Part shown: positions 1 through 11,049 of the stretch, piece after piece
Numbering within the stretch: position 1 is the first letter of the stretch
Layout of the letters: every line of letters starts with the position of its first letter
Origin: Suillus spraguei
Lineage: Eukaryota > Basidiomycota > Agaricomycetes > Boletales > Suillaceae
DNA length: 37,904 bases
Direction: 5' to 3'
Assembly: GCA_016800925.1 (NCBI GenBank)
Contig: JABCPU010000571.1
Coordinates: forward strand, 1 to 37,904
The notes under the pieces: model-generated
Seen by the model: only the letters and a program-made list of their open reading frames with translations
Database searches by the model: none
What the model was told of the DNA's origin: nothing
Translations under genes and position numbers: made by a program

Positions 1-518
1 TCTTTTGTGCATCAATACGCAGTATATTTATCATTGTCGTCTATCCCGTCCTGGATCCAAGTCTGCGTGTATGGTACGTTGCAGATGTCAAAGAGCTGGA
101 GTTGTTGGAATAAAGGATAGAGTAGGTCAAGAGATTAGCGTCAACATCCGACTGCTCTTGACGAACCTACAAAATAGCTGGACAAATGACATGTATTGAT
201 GAAAGGCCACCAAGCGGTATAATGGCCAGAATGATGTGAGAGAAGGTGGACGAATGACGATAGCAGATACCGATAACGTAAATGAGATGGAGAGATGTCC
301 TGCACGAAGAAAGTGGGAATATGATGGTCCAGAATTCAAACGCAATTGTCATTCACAGAACACGCATCGATAATACCAGTTATATCACTAAAAAATTTGG
401 ACCCGGACCCGGAAATTTGTAAGTTGGCAACGTTATAACTTCCCACGGCTACAATATCAAGTAGCGCTGCCGAAGTCCGGTTCGGTCCGGTTCTTGTGGC
501 AAATTTTTCGAACGCCAA

Positions 519-537
519 ACCGAACCTATGGTTCGGT
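519..537. repeat. Short palindrome in a GGTTCGG-rich patch
   Basis: The arms ACCGAACC and GGTTCGGT flank TAT. The surrounding 470-560 carries further CGGTTCGG/CCGGTTC words. Its function is unknown. Confidence 0.5.
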
Positions 538-918
538 TCAGCCATTTGGTCGAACCCTGGACTGAACGTCTCTGAATGCGTTCAGGAGGTCCGGTCGCAT
601 TCGAACCAGGTTCGACTAAGCTTGCAGACAATGGGCTGCCAATTTTGTTGCAGAGGTCTCTCAAGACCATGAGAGCTCCACCACACTATTCCCAACACCA
701 CAAATGCCATGTGCAAACACCCAGTGCACATCAGCAATTGCTGATGTGGCTCAGACAAGTACAGCACAACAGAGGGAGCCCTTTGCCAGTGTTTAACACA
801 TATGCCCAGCACATGTCAGCAAATGCTGACATGGCTTGAACATATGAGAACGATACCTGAAGGTGCCAGAATGAGAGGAGTGGAGGTACAGGCGAGAGCA
901 AACACAAGCAGATAAGCT

Positions 919-1111
919 GAGGCAAGTTCAAATGAGGGGCCCAGACAAGTTCAAATGAGTGCAGGCAAGCAGACAAATACAGGCGAGTCTATGTGAGTCC
1001 AAATGAGGGTAGGCAAGTACAGACAAGTCCAAATGAATACAGACAAGTCCAGACGGATACAGACAAGTCCAGATGAATACAGATGAGTCCATATGAGTCC
1101 AGGAAGGTTCT
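919..1111 (+). repeat. Degenerate minisatellite, unit about 18-22 bp
   Basis: Imperfect repeats of an AATACAGACAAGTCCAGATG-like unit run through this stretch. They are clearest at 1015-1100, where 'acagacaagtcca' recurs. The stretch is purine-rich on the plus strand. I see no coding content. Confidence 0.65.
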
Positions 1112-2951
1112 GAGAATTAGAACCCTTGGAAGTAGAGCATGGTGGTCTGGCTGTCCATTCTAGTAGTAAATGTAGTTTAATGCACACTTACTATTTGGAA
1201 GCCACAGCAGTGGCCCAAATATTTGTAAGCACATTCGGATTTCCGCAATCAATGTTAGATTTAGACATTTTGATGTGACAATATGTATAGACACCTAGTA
1301 AATACTTGCATATTTTTTAAAAAGTGTGAAGCCTACAAAAGAGAGGTTCGAACAGGTTCAAACCTATTCACTACCAGCCCAAACCCTGAACCTCTGGAAA
1401 GGTTCAGGTTGGAACCCAGGCAATACTGTCATTTTAATGCATCAAAACAGGCTAAGTAGCCTAGTTCTGTGATATATCATTAATGCATCAGGGATCTGAC
1501 AGTTATGCATCATCCATCTGGTACATATTTGGGCTGCGCCGTCCATATTTAGCACTCGTCCATCCATATTCAGCGCGCTGTACCTATATATACCTTGCTC
1601 CCGGCAATATTTTGCTTCCGGTAGTACCTTGTTCCTGGTGGTACCTTGCTTACCTACTCAAATCTTCGGTGTCCGGTCACTCAGTATTCAGTTTAATAGG
1701 CCTCTTGCCATTCCTACTCGAATCCTTTGGCATCCAGCTGCTCAGCATCCATTTTAGTAGGTCTCTTGCTGTCCTAGTTGTCCTTTCATATTAGTAATAG
1801 GGCAGGTCCCATCAATGACACAATTTTTGAGCTGTGAATTCGCTAAGTCCCCAATATCTGCAAAACACCCAACATCTTGCTTAACTTATGCGCATTACAG
1901 ACACTTACGAACACTTACAACTTCAGTAGTACACTCATCCTGGAGTGTATGATGCTCTCATTTTTTCAAAGAATGATTTGGTCGAATGAATTGGATCTAT
2001 TGGTACTGCTAGTATGTCTGATGCTTTGTAGATATGTTAAAATATTCATGATGCATATTAAAGCCTGAACTTAAGTGACACTAAGCGGTCACCTAAAATC
2101 AAACACCGCTTGTTGAGCACTCATCAAGCACATCCAACTTGTAGATGAACTCCGTTATTCTACCAAGGTTTTCCATTTGCATTCACTAAGTCCTCAACTC
2201 TGCCATTCCGCCAACGTTTTCCATCTCGTACATTACACAGTACATCACAATTAAATTGCTGTAGCATACAATAATCAAGCACATTTTTTGTACTTGGACC
2301 AAATCAAACTGTTTTCAGAAAGTCAAAACAACGAAGTTATATTGCAGAGCGCAGCACAATATTTAGTACAGTGTACAATTACCAAGATGTAGAGGCATGT
2401 TAACAAGATATTTAAGAGTGACGAGCCCTTCTATAGAGTTTATCAGTATTACCCACCTTTGCACAGGAACAGATGAACATACTTCCATGAGTCCATGGGG
2501 CGAGCACGACATGTGTGAACACCAATGTCATTATCACATTCTCGGGGATTGAATGGAACATTGTTACAGACGTGGAGATGAGGCGCATGTGCTACTGGAG
2601 GGTCTAGTATTGTAGATGGACCCATAGATAAGGTAGGAGCTGGGGGTTTTCAACATGCTGTCTATGCACCCCACAGTGAGGATGGACCTCCGGTTGGTTA
2701 GCAAGCAAATCACCTTTGTGGTTATTCTCTCCTTCCTCGCTATGCATGGACAAGATCACAGGAAGAAGAACCTCTATCTCTTGATGTGGGCGATCACTGC
2801 CAGGAGATGTTGGATTGGTGAGGTTATTGGGAAGTCGTACAGGTGAATCCGACAATTGGTTGGTGTCATGGGTCACTAATTAGTCAGGTATCCCACCTCC
2901 TGCGGTGGTGAAAGTGTGGGGATCGAAGGCTGAGAAATTGGTGGTCCCCGC

Positions 2952-3901
2952 TGTAACGAACATATTGGCGCTGGGCTTAAAACCCCATATTTTGACACTC
3001 GTCTCATGTCTACAGGAGTTACCACTAGTCCATGGCCTTCTTACCCCTTTAGCAGTACCGGCGGCATCCCACGCTTACCGCACTCCATACCGACTACCGC
3101 ACCTCATTCCACGAACCAATGTCCTTCCATGTCCTTGCCGCATCCGCATAGCTCCATTTGGTGCATAGTTTGTTTCCTGTTCATTATCTCTGATTCCATG
3201 GCAAGCGTTATTACATGTTGCCTCGTGCTATGTTTACTTACAGCAGTTACTACACTCCAGTGCTACTGATCTCGCCTAGAGTATTCCGAGTACATATGAT
3301 TTAGGATATAAGCACCGCGTACCCCACACGATACAACACCTGATTTTACACCATTGCACGTACTATAGGTCAGGATTATTGTCTAGCTCTGGATCAACCC
3401 AGTAGTGGACATAGTCTTTAAAGTTCCCTTATCGCTTGTTAATACATCATGCTCGTTCTCAGTTACCGCCGGCATACCGCTGGACTTTTGATTGTTACTT
3501 TTGACTGAACTTCTGACGCTCCGCTACTTTACCACTGAAAGTACTGCGGACTACTTTACTGTTTCTTTGCACTGCTCGCAACCTTACCGCTACCGCAGAG
3601 ACCACTGCTCGACATCGCTCGCTAGATGCAACTGTTACTGACTTTATCTCGATGACAGTAGCACCGCAATGCACGACACTAGTTCCGGCGGTATCATCGC
3701 TGACCGCAGCAACTTACCGCTGATTCGGACGCTTGTTTCGCAAATAAGTTAGACTCGAACTTGACCATACTAATTAGGCATCCCCCTTTAGGGTCGAACG
3801 CTCTTGTTCTTACAAGTGAAGCAGACTAGACGGAGTGCAAGACTAACATACTAGTTTAGGCAGTGGTTTATCTACAGCCCAAGCTAGGTTGTATCTTTAC
3901 A
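2952..3901 (-). repeat. Solo LTR, family A (copy A1)
   Basis: This 950-bp unit starts TGTAACGAAC and ends TTGTATCTTTACA, so in its own orientation it reads TGTAAAGATACAA...TTACA with TG...CA ends. It is near-identical in layout to four other copies in the window. It is flanked by CCGC (2948-2951) and CCAC (3902-3905), a 4-bp target duplication with one transition. It interrupts gene W between WDPII and AGTTNF. No internal coding region or second LTR is attached, so it is read as a solo LTR. Confidence 0.8.
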
Positions 3902-4431
3902 CCACTATGATGGGGTCCCATGCGGCCGCATAGTGGGAATAACAACGCAACTCTGCAGCAAGTGATAAATGACCGCTTGCTCCAGTCATGCTGACTAGCC
4001 CACTCGATGCATCAGCAGTATCCAATGGAGTATGTGAGCTGCTCTAGACACACAATGAGACACATTTTGATGTATATTGATAGGCTATTACTCACCGCAT
4101 TATCTCCAAAATGCTCATCGGCTTGGGGAGTCATTCAATACAGGTCACTTGTATTAAGGCCGGATACCAGGAGATCCTCGACTCGACTCATACTACCCTC
4201 CCCAGCGCTCTTTCCCAACTCATTGGCATCATCACTGTCCAAGTCTGACAAGGACTCTTCATCTTTATCACTTGCTGATTCATGAGGTAGGGTAGATTCA
4301 AATACTAGTTGGGAGAAGGTAAGGTTGGGCTCTGAATGTATAAAAACTTGAACTTACCGAGAGCATTTTGCACGAATGCTAGAAAAGCAGCTTGCATTGC
4401 ATCAAAATCTTTGTAAGCATGATTGAACTGG

Positions 4432-5387
4432 GTGCTGCTTTGAAGTTCACTGTAGCAAAAAAAGTCATGCTGACCATGAAAGTGCCATTTTACACAAGTG
4501 TCTTGTTACTGTCTACAGCGGCTACAAAGAAACCCCCTATAGCGAGCATTAGCCTTTTTGCTTCACCGGTACCATTTTTGCTCTGTGGAACCTTGCCCCT
4601 TACTGAATCTCGCTACTGATGTCCTCCTGTCCATTCCATTTCCATCTAGATCCATTGGTGCATAGCATATTCGTTTCCGCTGTTCCTAAAGCTACGGCAA
4701 GACTTACCTTACCTTCTGTGACACTGCTTGCTCTCTGCGTGCCTCTTTGCTAAAAATCATGGAGTACATCTTTATTTCGCTACCGTTCTCATATGTATTC
4801 CGGCTGTTCATGGTACATGTTAAAAAGGACTCTTCGCACATTCCGGTACTTTTACTTTTCCCTCTATGGTACACATGGTACTTAGGAATTGTCACCACTA
4901 CTGTCTCTAATGGAATAAAGTCTCTCGCCAAAGTCACTGTCACTTAAGGAACTCTTTACCACTGCATGCACCACTGCTCTTTACTGCTTTCCCACACTTC
5001 ACCGCTTGTTTTACCGCCAGTTTCCCATGCCTGACCACAGTTTTACTGCACACACTACCGCAGTTTTACTGCTCACACTACCACTACTTTACTGCTATCT
5101 TCCCGCGCTCTACCACTATCTTCCCGCGCTCTACCACTATCTTCCCGCGCTCTACCGCTACTTTACCGCAACTTTCCCACAGAGCGGAGGTCACTGCTAG
5201 CATCTTGCTACCTCCAACAGCATTCTCGCACCACAGGTTGGGCATTATTAGACTATACTAACTTAGCATTCCCTTTAGGGTCGAACACTCTTGCTTAGCA
5301 AGTGAAGCAGACTAGATGGAGTGCAAGACTCACATACTAGCTTATGCTGTGGTCTATCTACAGCCCAGGCTAGATTGTATCTTTACA
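4432..5387 (-). repeat. Solo LTR, family B (copy B1), left edge approximate
   Basis: The right end (…TTGTATCTTTACA, 5387) is sharp and is followed by GTGG (5388-5391). The 5020-5387 part matches B2/B3 at the right edge of the window, including the ACCGCAGTTTTACTGC-type reiterations and a threefold 'cttcccgcgctctaccactat' repeat at about 5100-5160. The left edge is inferred. Cutting at 4431 (CTGG at 4428-4431) restores the gene W frame (…LRG-QFNHAY) and gives a length of 956 bp, close to family A. The left 285 bp resembles the gene W segment at 7487-7324/5516-5392 in inverted orientation, so either the LTR carries captured sequence or the edge is elsewhere. Confidence 0.55.
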
Positions 5388-5521
5388 GTGGCCCCTGAGA
5401 TGCAAGGTAAATCCTGCTGTAGATTTAGTAACGGTGGAAGCGAAGTAACTACACACCAATGGATCTAGATGGATTTGGATGGGACATGAGGGCATCGGCA
5501 TGAGGATCCGGTAAGGGTTTG

Positions 5522-7318
5522 TGTTACAACCATGCAAAACTGGGGCTACTAAAAAGTCCTGGTCTTACATGGGGTTGTACCAGAGGGACAGAAAGTCAAA
5601 GGGGCTTGGCCTCAGCTCATACACTGTGCCCCTTACCCAAGTATGTGCCCTTAATTTCAGATGAAGTCCAAGGGGGAGTTATAGTGAAGTCCAGATGGAG
5701 TCCGGATGAACTCTGTAGGACAGGATAGCTCAATAGAGCTCTGAAGGACTTCTGGATGAGCGCGGGAATGCACCGGAACTATTTCCGGATGGTATGGAGT
5801 AATGGTAAGACTACTGGAACAAGTTCCAAGTAGAATGGATGAGGGATGGACTCCTGGACAAAGTCCAGGGCAGGATAGGAGCAAAGCTCCAGAGGGAAGG
5901 ATGATCCATAGATGTCGGAGGATAGGATAGGATAGATCCAGAGGACCAGAGGTCTGAAGGTCCAGAGCTCGGAGGAGCGGAAGAGTGGATGAGCGGATGA
6001 TTGGATGAGCATAGCTCTATGGATCTTAGGGGAAGTGTTGACTACTAGAGGGGAGTAGGTCCGTATATGGTATAGAAATAGTATAGACTACTCCAGACAA
6101 GGTCCGGAATAGCAACAGACAGGATAAGACTACCAAAGGTAGAGTTGGAGGTGAAACAGATGAGAGACAGGAAATGGATGAAGTCTGAAAAGGATATAGA
6201 ACATGGGATCAAAGCTCTGGCCTAGGGAGTGATCCCATAGGCCTGAGTCGGAAGCTTACAAGGGCCGGAGCCCAAGTGCAAGAATGGAAACGGAGTTATA
6301 TAGACATGATAACAGGATACAGAGTAATCAAGGAATATACAGAAATAGGAAAGCAATGATCAGACTGAGGTCTGCAGGAGTTGTACTACAAGTTTATATA
6401 CTGTAGGTAGCATGCCGGAAGGCAAGTAAGGATAGTCTGAGGCTATGTCTGAGGCATTGCGGAACACAAGGCTATGAACTCGGAAATAAGACTTGTATGA
6501 AATATCTTATCAAGACAGAAGTCAAGATAACCGAAAGCCAGAGGTGCAGAGATAACCGAAAGCTGGACACAGGTTTTTAACCTAAAAGGAGTAACACGCA
6601 GGTGCGCGGGAATAGTTTCGGATATGAGCATGGATCGGATATGGACACAGATCGGATATGAACACGGATTGGATGGGTGGACTGAGTCGGATATGGATAT
6701 GGATTAGTTATGGATGGATATGGATTGGAGTGGATGGATGGATTGGACATGTGAGCTGAATTGGATGGGTGGACTAGGATGTATGGATTGGGTGTCTGGA
6801 TGTCCATGGATCGGACTGTTACAGTTGTATGTGCCCCTATTCATTTTCTCTTTGTTTCCTTTACTTGTATATTACATAACGAGACTCTGACTCATATGCT
6901 CAATGCATCTGTACTATAGTTGCCTTCCTTCTTTGGATATGCACTTACATTCTCACGCCTCTTTTGCTCCATGCGCACATATTGACCTATTGAAGCACGT
7001 TGTATTACACTTGTATACTTTACTTTAATCTTACTGGGTTTTACCTGGAACATCCTTCGCTTAGGTCTCCAAACTAAGTTGTCTTGAATTGTCTCTAAGT
7101 CTAAGCACTCCTTAGCCTTAGTCTCTATTCTCGTAGAACCTCTTAGACTTGTCTTTGAGGCTGAACCCTTGATAGTACTCGGAATGCATTCCTTGTACCT
7201 TCACCTTGTCCTCCTCTGGACATTGTAGAACTTCCCAGCAGACCGTCTGTGTCTTTTCACTGTCGCTGGTGACGCCACCCCAGTTCATAACACGGACCTG
7301 AATGTATGGTATATGATA
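5522..7318 (-). repeat. Solo LTR, family C (copy C1), split by a G solo LTR
   Basis: C1 starts TGTTACAACC and ends GTATATGATA (degraded from ATGACA). It is flanked by a perfect 5-bp duplication GTTTG (5517-5521 and 7319-7323). It is the inverted counterpart of C2 at 9182-11470, about 1.3 kb of LTR once the nested insertions are removed. A TATA-like TTTATATA (minus strand TATATAAA) lies at 6393-6400. The part at 6640-6780 is a run of TGGATGGATATGGAT-type simple repeats. It separates gene W exon 2 from downstream coding sequence. Confidence 0.85.
6817..7292 (+). repeat. Solo LTR of gypsy family G inside C1
   Basis: This unit of 476 bp runs from TGTTACAGTTG to CAGTTCATAACA. It is clearly homologous to the LTRs of G1 and G2, including the ACTTTAATCTT block at about 7021-7031. 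A perfect 5-bp duplication CGGAC flanks it (6812-6816, 7293-7297). The undisturbed target can be read in C2, where the sequence is continuous. It must therefore have arrived after C1. Confidence 0.9.
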
Positions 7319-8095
7319 GTTTGTGGAAGAAGTACAGTTCCGCCTTAGCGGAGCGAAAAGGCTATATACTCACTATAAGGGAATTCTTCGGTTGCCGCTG
7401 CAGACAGTAACAAGACACTTGTCAAAAATGGGGGTTTGACGGTCAGCATGACTTTGGTCGCTACAACAGCATCAAATTTCAGCACACCCCTGGCTCCCTT
7501 TGAGCGACCAAGATGTGCCAGATTGACCTTCCACCTATACCAAGTGACAAGTTGCTGTCCAAAATCAATTAGTATGCCCTATCCAGTTTTCATACATGTG
7601 ACTTACCTGCTGATGCACCTCAACCACCTTCACAAGAGCATTTGTTTCATCCGGGGTGAGAACATGGTCAGCTGGCACGTCTTTGAAGATGACTTGTTCC
7701 TCAGGCAACTTTTTGAACCATAGAGCCCATATGCTCATGAAAAATTCATCGAAATTCTTGTCTGTGGCACTCTCATGGAATTTGGACAAGAAGCTCAAAA
7801 GATATTCCTCCTGCTCTGGAGTGGTCCATTTTTTGCCTGGCATTTGGCATAACCCCCGTAGCAAGGTCAGTTTTTTTTTCAAATAAAAGCAAAGCTTGGG
7901 GCACACTTTGACGGTATGTAGGTGATAATGACAACAGGTGATATTCCACCATGGTGATCCTTGAGTATGGTAATCCCTCAAGTTCCTAATTCCTCAGGCC
8001 ACTTCTTATTGAGAGTATATTCCCAGACTTTCACTAATTTAACAAAATTATGCATGCAAGAAAAGTTGTCTAGTTCTATGCTAGATTAACACATA

Positions 8096-8320
8096 TCACA
8101 CTGCCGCCTCCTGCAGCCCAGACAGTGCTTGATCATCGGGTATGTCTGCAAAGTGCACAGTATGTTCAGGCCAAGTCGTGAACCAGTGTAAATATACATT
8201 CTCCCAAAAATCATCCTGTTCTTCCACTGACCCAGAGCGAGCAATCTTAAATGCAGACAAAAATGTTTTGAGCATATTGTGCTGGTCACGCATGAGGACA
8301 GCAATCTGCGACATGGACAT
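8096..8320 (-). pseudogene. Gene Z: short fragment related to gene W N-terminus
   Basis: A 74-codon open frame starts MSMSQIAVLMRD and ends at a stop at 8096. Its FWENVYLHWFTTWPEHTVHFADIPDDQAL block parallels gene W exon 1 (FFMSIWALWFKKLPEEQVIFKDVPADHVL), sharing the W-F-x3-x-P-E core and a following I/F-x-D-V/I-P-x-D. It lacks the WTTPEQ start of gene W and stops where gene W goes on to more than 300 codons, so it is probably a truncated paralogue. Function is unknown. It could be an exon of a longer gene whose other exons I cannot place. Confidence 0.4.
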
Positions 8321-8487
8321 GGTGAGAGGAGAGCAAAATCAAGTTGTGGGATAGCACCATAACCTGACCTACAGAGACCATACATGTCTTCGCAAAAAGA
8401 TCTGTGCATAGGTACATTTCATGTTGTCATCGCTAATCATAGTCCCACAGACAAAGATAGAAGCGCAGGCTCTACATGGTAGGTACA

Positions 8488-9150
8488 CTAGACAGGGAAC
8501 TTGTACTCCTGGTACCACAACTCGCCTTCTATGAAGGCAGCCACTAATTCACTGTCTCTGCCTTCTGCTAGACACAACAAGATGTCTTCCACCATTCCTA
8601 TCATCTCCCTCATGAACTTGCAGATGCCTTCTGCAGCACACCACTCGTCACAGACACCGCACATCTGAAGGATACCATCCAGCCCACAGTTGGCTCTGTC
8701 AAGAAAGTCTTCAAAGCTTGTAATAGCACGTTCGAAGACAGATCTGTCTCTGCTCCCAGTCGGATATAGCTCGGGGTCAGGCATGGTCTTGGAGTACTCA
8801 TCCGCGAGGAGGTCAAAGAATCTTCGTGGGGCTTTGATATGCGTCATAAAGTTGTCCTTGGCATACTTGACCATGGCAATGCAGTCTTGTAAATTTTTGC
8901 TGTTACCAATGTCAGACGTGTCGAGACATGTAAGTCAAAGCAGCACATACATCGGTTCGTCTTCATCATCTGAAAGATTGTTGACTTGACAGGCTTTTTT
9001 TTCTTGGTGTACCTGATGCCACTTTGCCAGTATAACCTCTTGACACCTGGGGTCTTTAGGTCAAGTTGACTCAGAGATACTGTCAGTTTATTACTTACTT
9101 TAGATAGTGTTGATGATGCTTGTCTCTCGCAGCTTGTACTCTATCTTGAT
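8488..9150 (-). pseudogene. Gene Y: 3' part of an unrecognised gene, cut by C2
   Basis: An open frame runs from about 9150 to 8951 (containing LKTPGVKRLYWQSGIRYTKK). It crosses a 65-nt intron (8886-8950, GTATGT donor, CTGAC branch, AG acceptor) in frame and continues to a stop at 8488. The second exon begins YCIAMVKYAKDNF and includes a cysteine patch (MCGVCDEWCAAEGICKF). No ATG is found upstream before C2 inserts at 9177-9181, so the 5' part is presumably displaced or lost. I recognise no domain. The in-frame splice and steady amino-acid composition make it more than a chance frame. It may be an upstream partner of the W/Z fragments, since all three lie on the minus strand in the same interval. 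Confidence 0.45.
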
Positions 9151-9618
9151 GAGTTTTATGAATAGTCAGGCATACCATAATTGTCATATACTGTACATTC
9201 AGGTCCGATCCATGGACATCCAGACACCCAATCCATACATCCTAGTCCACCCATCCAATTCAGCTCACATGTCCAATCCATCCATCCACTCCAATCCATA
9301 TCCATCCATAACTAATCCATATCCATATCCGACTCAGTCCACCCATCCAATCCGTGTTCATATCCGATCTGTGTCCATATCCGATCCATGCTCATATCCG
9401 AAACTATTCCCGCGCACCTGCGTGTTACTCCTTTTAGGTTAAAAACCTGTGTCCAGCTTTCGGTTATCTCTGCACCTCTGGCTTTCGGTTATCTTGACTT
9501 CTGTCTTGATAAGATATTTCATACAAGTCTTATTTCCGAGTTCATAGCCTTGTGTTCCGCAATGCCTCAGACATAGCCTCAGACTATCCTTACTTGCCTT
9601 CCGGCATGCTACCTACAG

Positions 9619-9626
9619 TATATAAA
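9619..9626 (+). promoter_or_regulatory. TATA box of LTR C2
   Basis: TATATAAA sits in the middle of the LTR, and the matching site in C1 is at 6393-6400 on the other strand. By position it is the likely core promoter of family C, with transcription expected about 30 nt downstream near the TGCAGACCTCAG block. Confidence 0.5.
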
Positions 9627-10033
9627 CTTGTAGTACAACTCCTGCAGACCTCAGTCTGATCATTGCTTTCCTATTTCTGTATATTCCTTGATTACTCTGT
9701 ATCCTGTTATCATGTCTATATAACTCCGTTTCCATTCTTGCACTTGGGCTCCGGCCCTTGTAAGCTTCCGACTCAGGCCTATGGGATCACTCCCTAGGCC
9801 AGAGCTTTGATCCCATGTTCTATATCCTTTTCAGACTTCATCCATTTCCTGTCTCTCATCTGTTTCACCTCCAACTCTACCTTTGGTAGTCTTATCCTGT
9901 CTGTTGCTATTCCGGACCTTGTCTGGAGTAGTCTATACTATTTCTATACCATATACGGACCTACTCCCCTCTAGTAGTCAACACTTCCCCTAAGATCCAT
10001 AGAGCTATGCTCATCCAATCATCCGCTCATCCA

Positions 10034-10073
10034 CTCTTCTGCTCTTCTGCTCTTCTGCTCTTCTGCTCTTCTG
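10034..10073 (+). repeat. (CTCTTCTG)5 microsatellite in C2
   Basis: Five copies of an 8-bp unit sit here. The homologous spot in C1 (about 5955-5985) has only a remnant, so the array expanded after the two copies separated. Confidence 0.8.
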
Positions 10074-10113
10074 CTCCTCCGAGCTCCAGACCTTCGGACC
10101 TCTGGTCCTCCAG

Positions 10114-11049
10114 TGTAAAGATACAACCTAGCCTGGGCTGTAGATAAACCACTGCCTAAACTAGTATGTGAGTCTTGCGCTCCATCTGGTCTGCTTCACT
10201 TGTGAGAACAAGAGCATTCGACCCCAAAGGGGGATGCCTATTAGTATGGTCAAGTTCGAGTCAAACTTATGTGTGAAAGAAGTGTCATGGTCTGCGGTAA
10301 GTTGCCGCAGTCAGCGATGATGCCACCAGAACTAGTGTCGTGTGTAGTGGTACTACTGTGGTCGAGATATAGTCTGAAACAGTTGCATCGAGCGATGATA
10401 TCAGCAGTAATGGTAAGGTTGCGAGCAGTGCAAAGAAACAGTAAAGAAAACTGTGGTACTTTTAGCAGTAAAGCAGCGGTGCATGAGAAGTTCAGTCAAA
10501 ATAGTCAAAAGTCCAGCGGTAATGGAGAACGAGCATGATAGACTAACGAGCGATAAGGAAACTTTAAAGACTATGTCCACTACTGGGTAGATCCAGAGCT
10601 AGACAATAATCCTGACCTATAGTACGTGCAATGGTGTAAAATCAGGTACTTCTATCGTGCGAGGTACGCGGTGCTTATATCCTAAATTGTATGTACTCGG
10701 AATACTCTAGGCGAAATCAGTAGCGCTGGAGTGTAGTAACCGCCATAAGTAAACATAGTGCAAGGTGCTGTGGCACGAGGTAACATGTAATAAGGCTTGC
10801 CATGGAATCAGTGATAACGAACATAAAACAAACGATGCACCAAATGGAGCTATGTGGACGCGGCAAGGACATGGGAGGACATCAGTATGTGGAACGTGGT
10901 GCGGCAGTCGGTATGGTGTGCGGTAAGCATGGGATGCTGCCGGTAATGCTAAAGGGGTAAGACAGCCATGGACAAGTGGTAACTCCTGTAGACGTGAGAC
11001 GAGTGTCAAAAGATGGGGTTTTAAGCCCAGCGCCAATATGTTTGTTACA
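10114..11049 (+). repeat. Solo LTR, family A (copy A2) inside C2
   Basis: This unit of 936 bp runs from TGTAAAGATACAACC to TTTGTTACA. It is flanked by CCAG (10110-10113) and CCGG (11050-11053). C1 shows CTGG at the empty site, so all three are one transition away from CCGG. It carries a TATA-like TGCTTATATCC at about 10671-10681, as do the other A copies. Confidence 0.88.

Larger units (their letters stand above)
1..2563. other. Gene-poor region, no supported gene
   Basis: I see no open frame with recognisable protein content, splice sites or transposon motifs here. All frames are short and low in coding signal. The only structure I can support is a minisatellite at 919-1111, a GGTTCGG-rich palindromic patch around 480-620 and a similar GGTTC/GAACC-rich patch at about 1345-1410. 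These last two could be remnants of one decayed element, but I see no defined termini. Confidence 0.5.
2564..7843 (-). pseudogene. Gene W: hypothetical protein gene dissected by three LTRs
   Basis: The start MPGKKWTTPEQ is at 7843 and exon 1 runs to 7607. A clean intron follows (7555-7606, GTAAGT donor, TACTAAT branch site, CAG acceptor), then exon 2 (LVTWYRWKV...) from 7554. After C1 is removed, reading resumes at 5516-5392 (HLDPLV-like). After B1 is removed it continues in frame at 4431 (QFNHAYKDFDAMQ). Introns lie at 4305-4357 and 4044-4095. After A1 is removed, WDPII joins AGTTNFSAFDP at 2947. A last intron (2662-2713) leads to a stop at 2564-2566. Stops inside the frame are TGA at 4135-4137 and TAA at 2880-2882. 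The N-terminal W-x-T-P-E-Q and W-x-L-W-F-x3-L-P-E pattern resembles, from memory, a large Agaricomycete family of unknown function. The C-terminal half is Ser/Asp/Glu-rich. Exon joins are inferred; the individual exons are seen. The segment at 7487-7324 plus 5516-5392 also resembles the 3' part of LTR B1, so exon 2 may contain old LTR sequence. Confidence 0.6.

Noticed and set aside
1483..1794. A 103-codon plus-strand frame
   Set aside because: It is rich in Leu, Ser and Tyr, without domain or splice context, and lies over reiterated TTGCTTCCGGTAGTACCTTG-type words. It is likely chance.
4007..4285. A 92-codon plus-strand frame
   Set aside because: It is the antisense shadow of the acidic gene W exon on the minus strand, which has proper introns at 4305-4357 and 4044-4095.
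4518..4588. GCGG at 4518-4521 or GTGG at 4585-4588 as the left target duplication of B1
   Set aside because: Both match the right flank (GTGG) well, but the sequence on both sides still aligns with the gene W segment, so neither can be the element edge. The edge at about 4432 fits frame restoration better, though its duplication is imperfect.
10200..10230. A tRNA-like internal promoter (GTTCGACCC, B-box-like) in families A and B, suggesting SINEs
   Set aside because: There is no A box at the right distance and no poly(A) tail. The TG…CA termini with 4-bp duplications fit LTRs.
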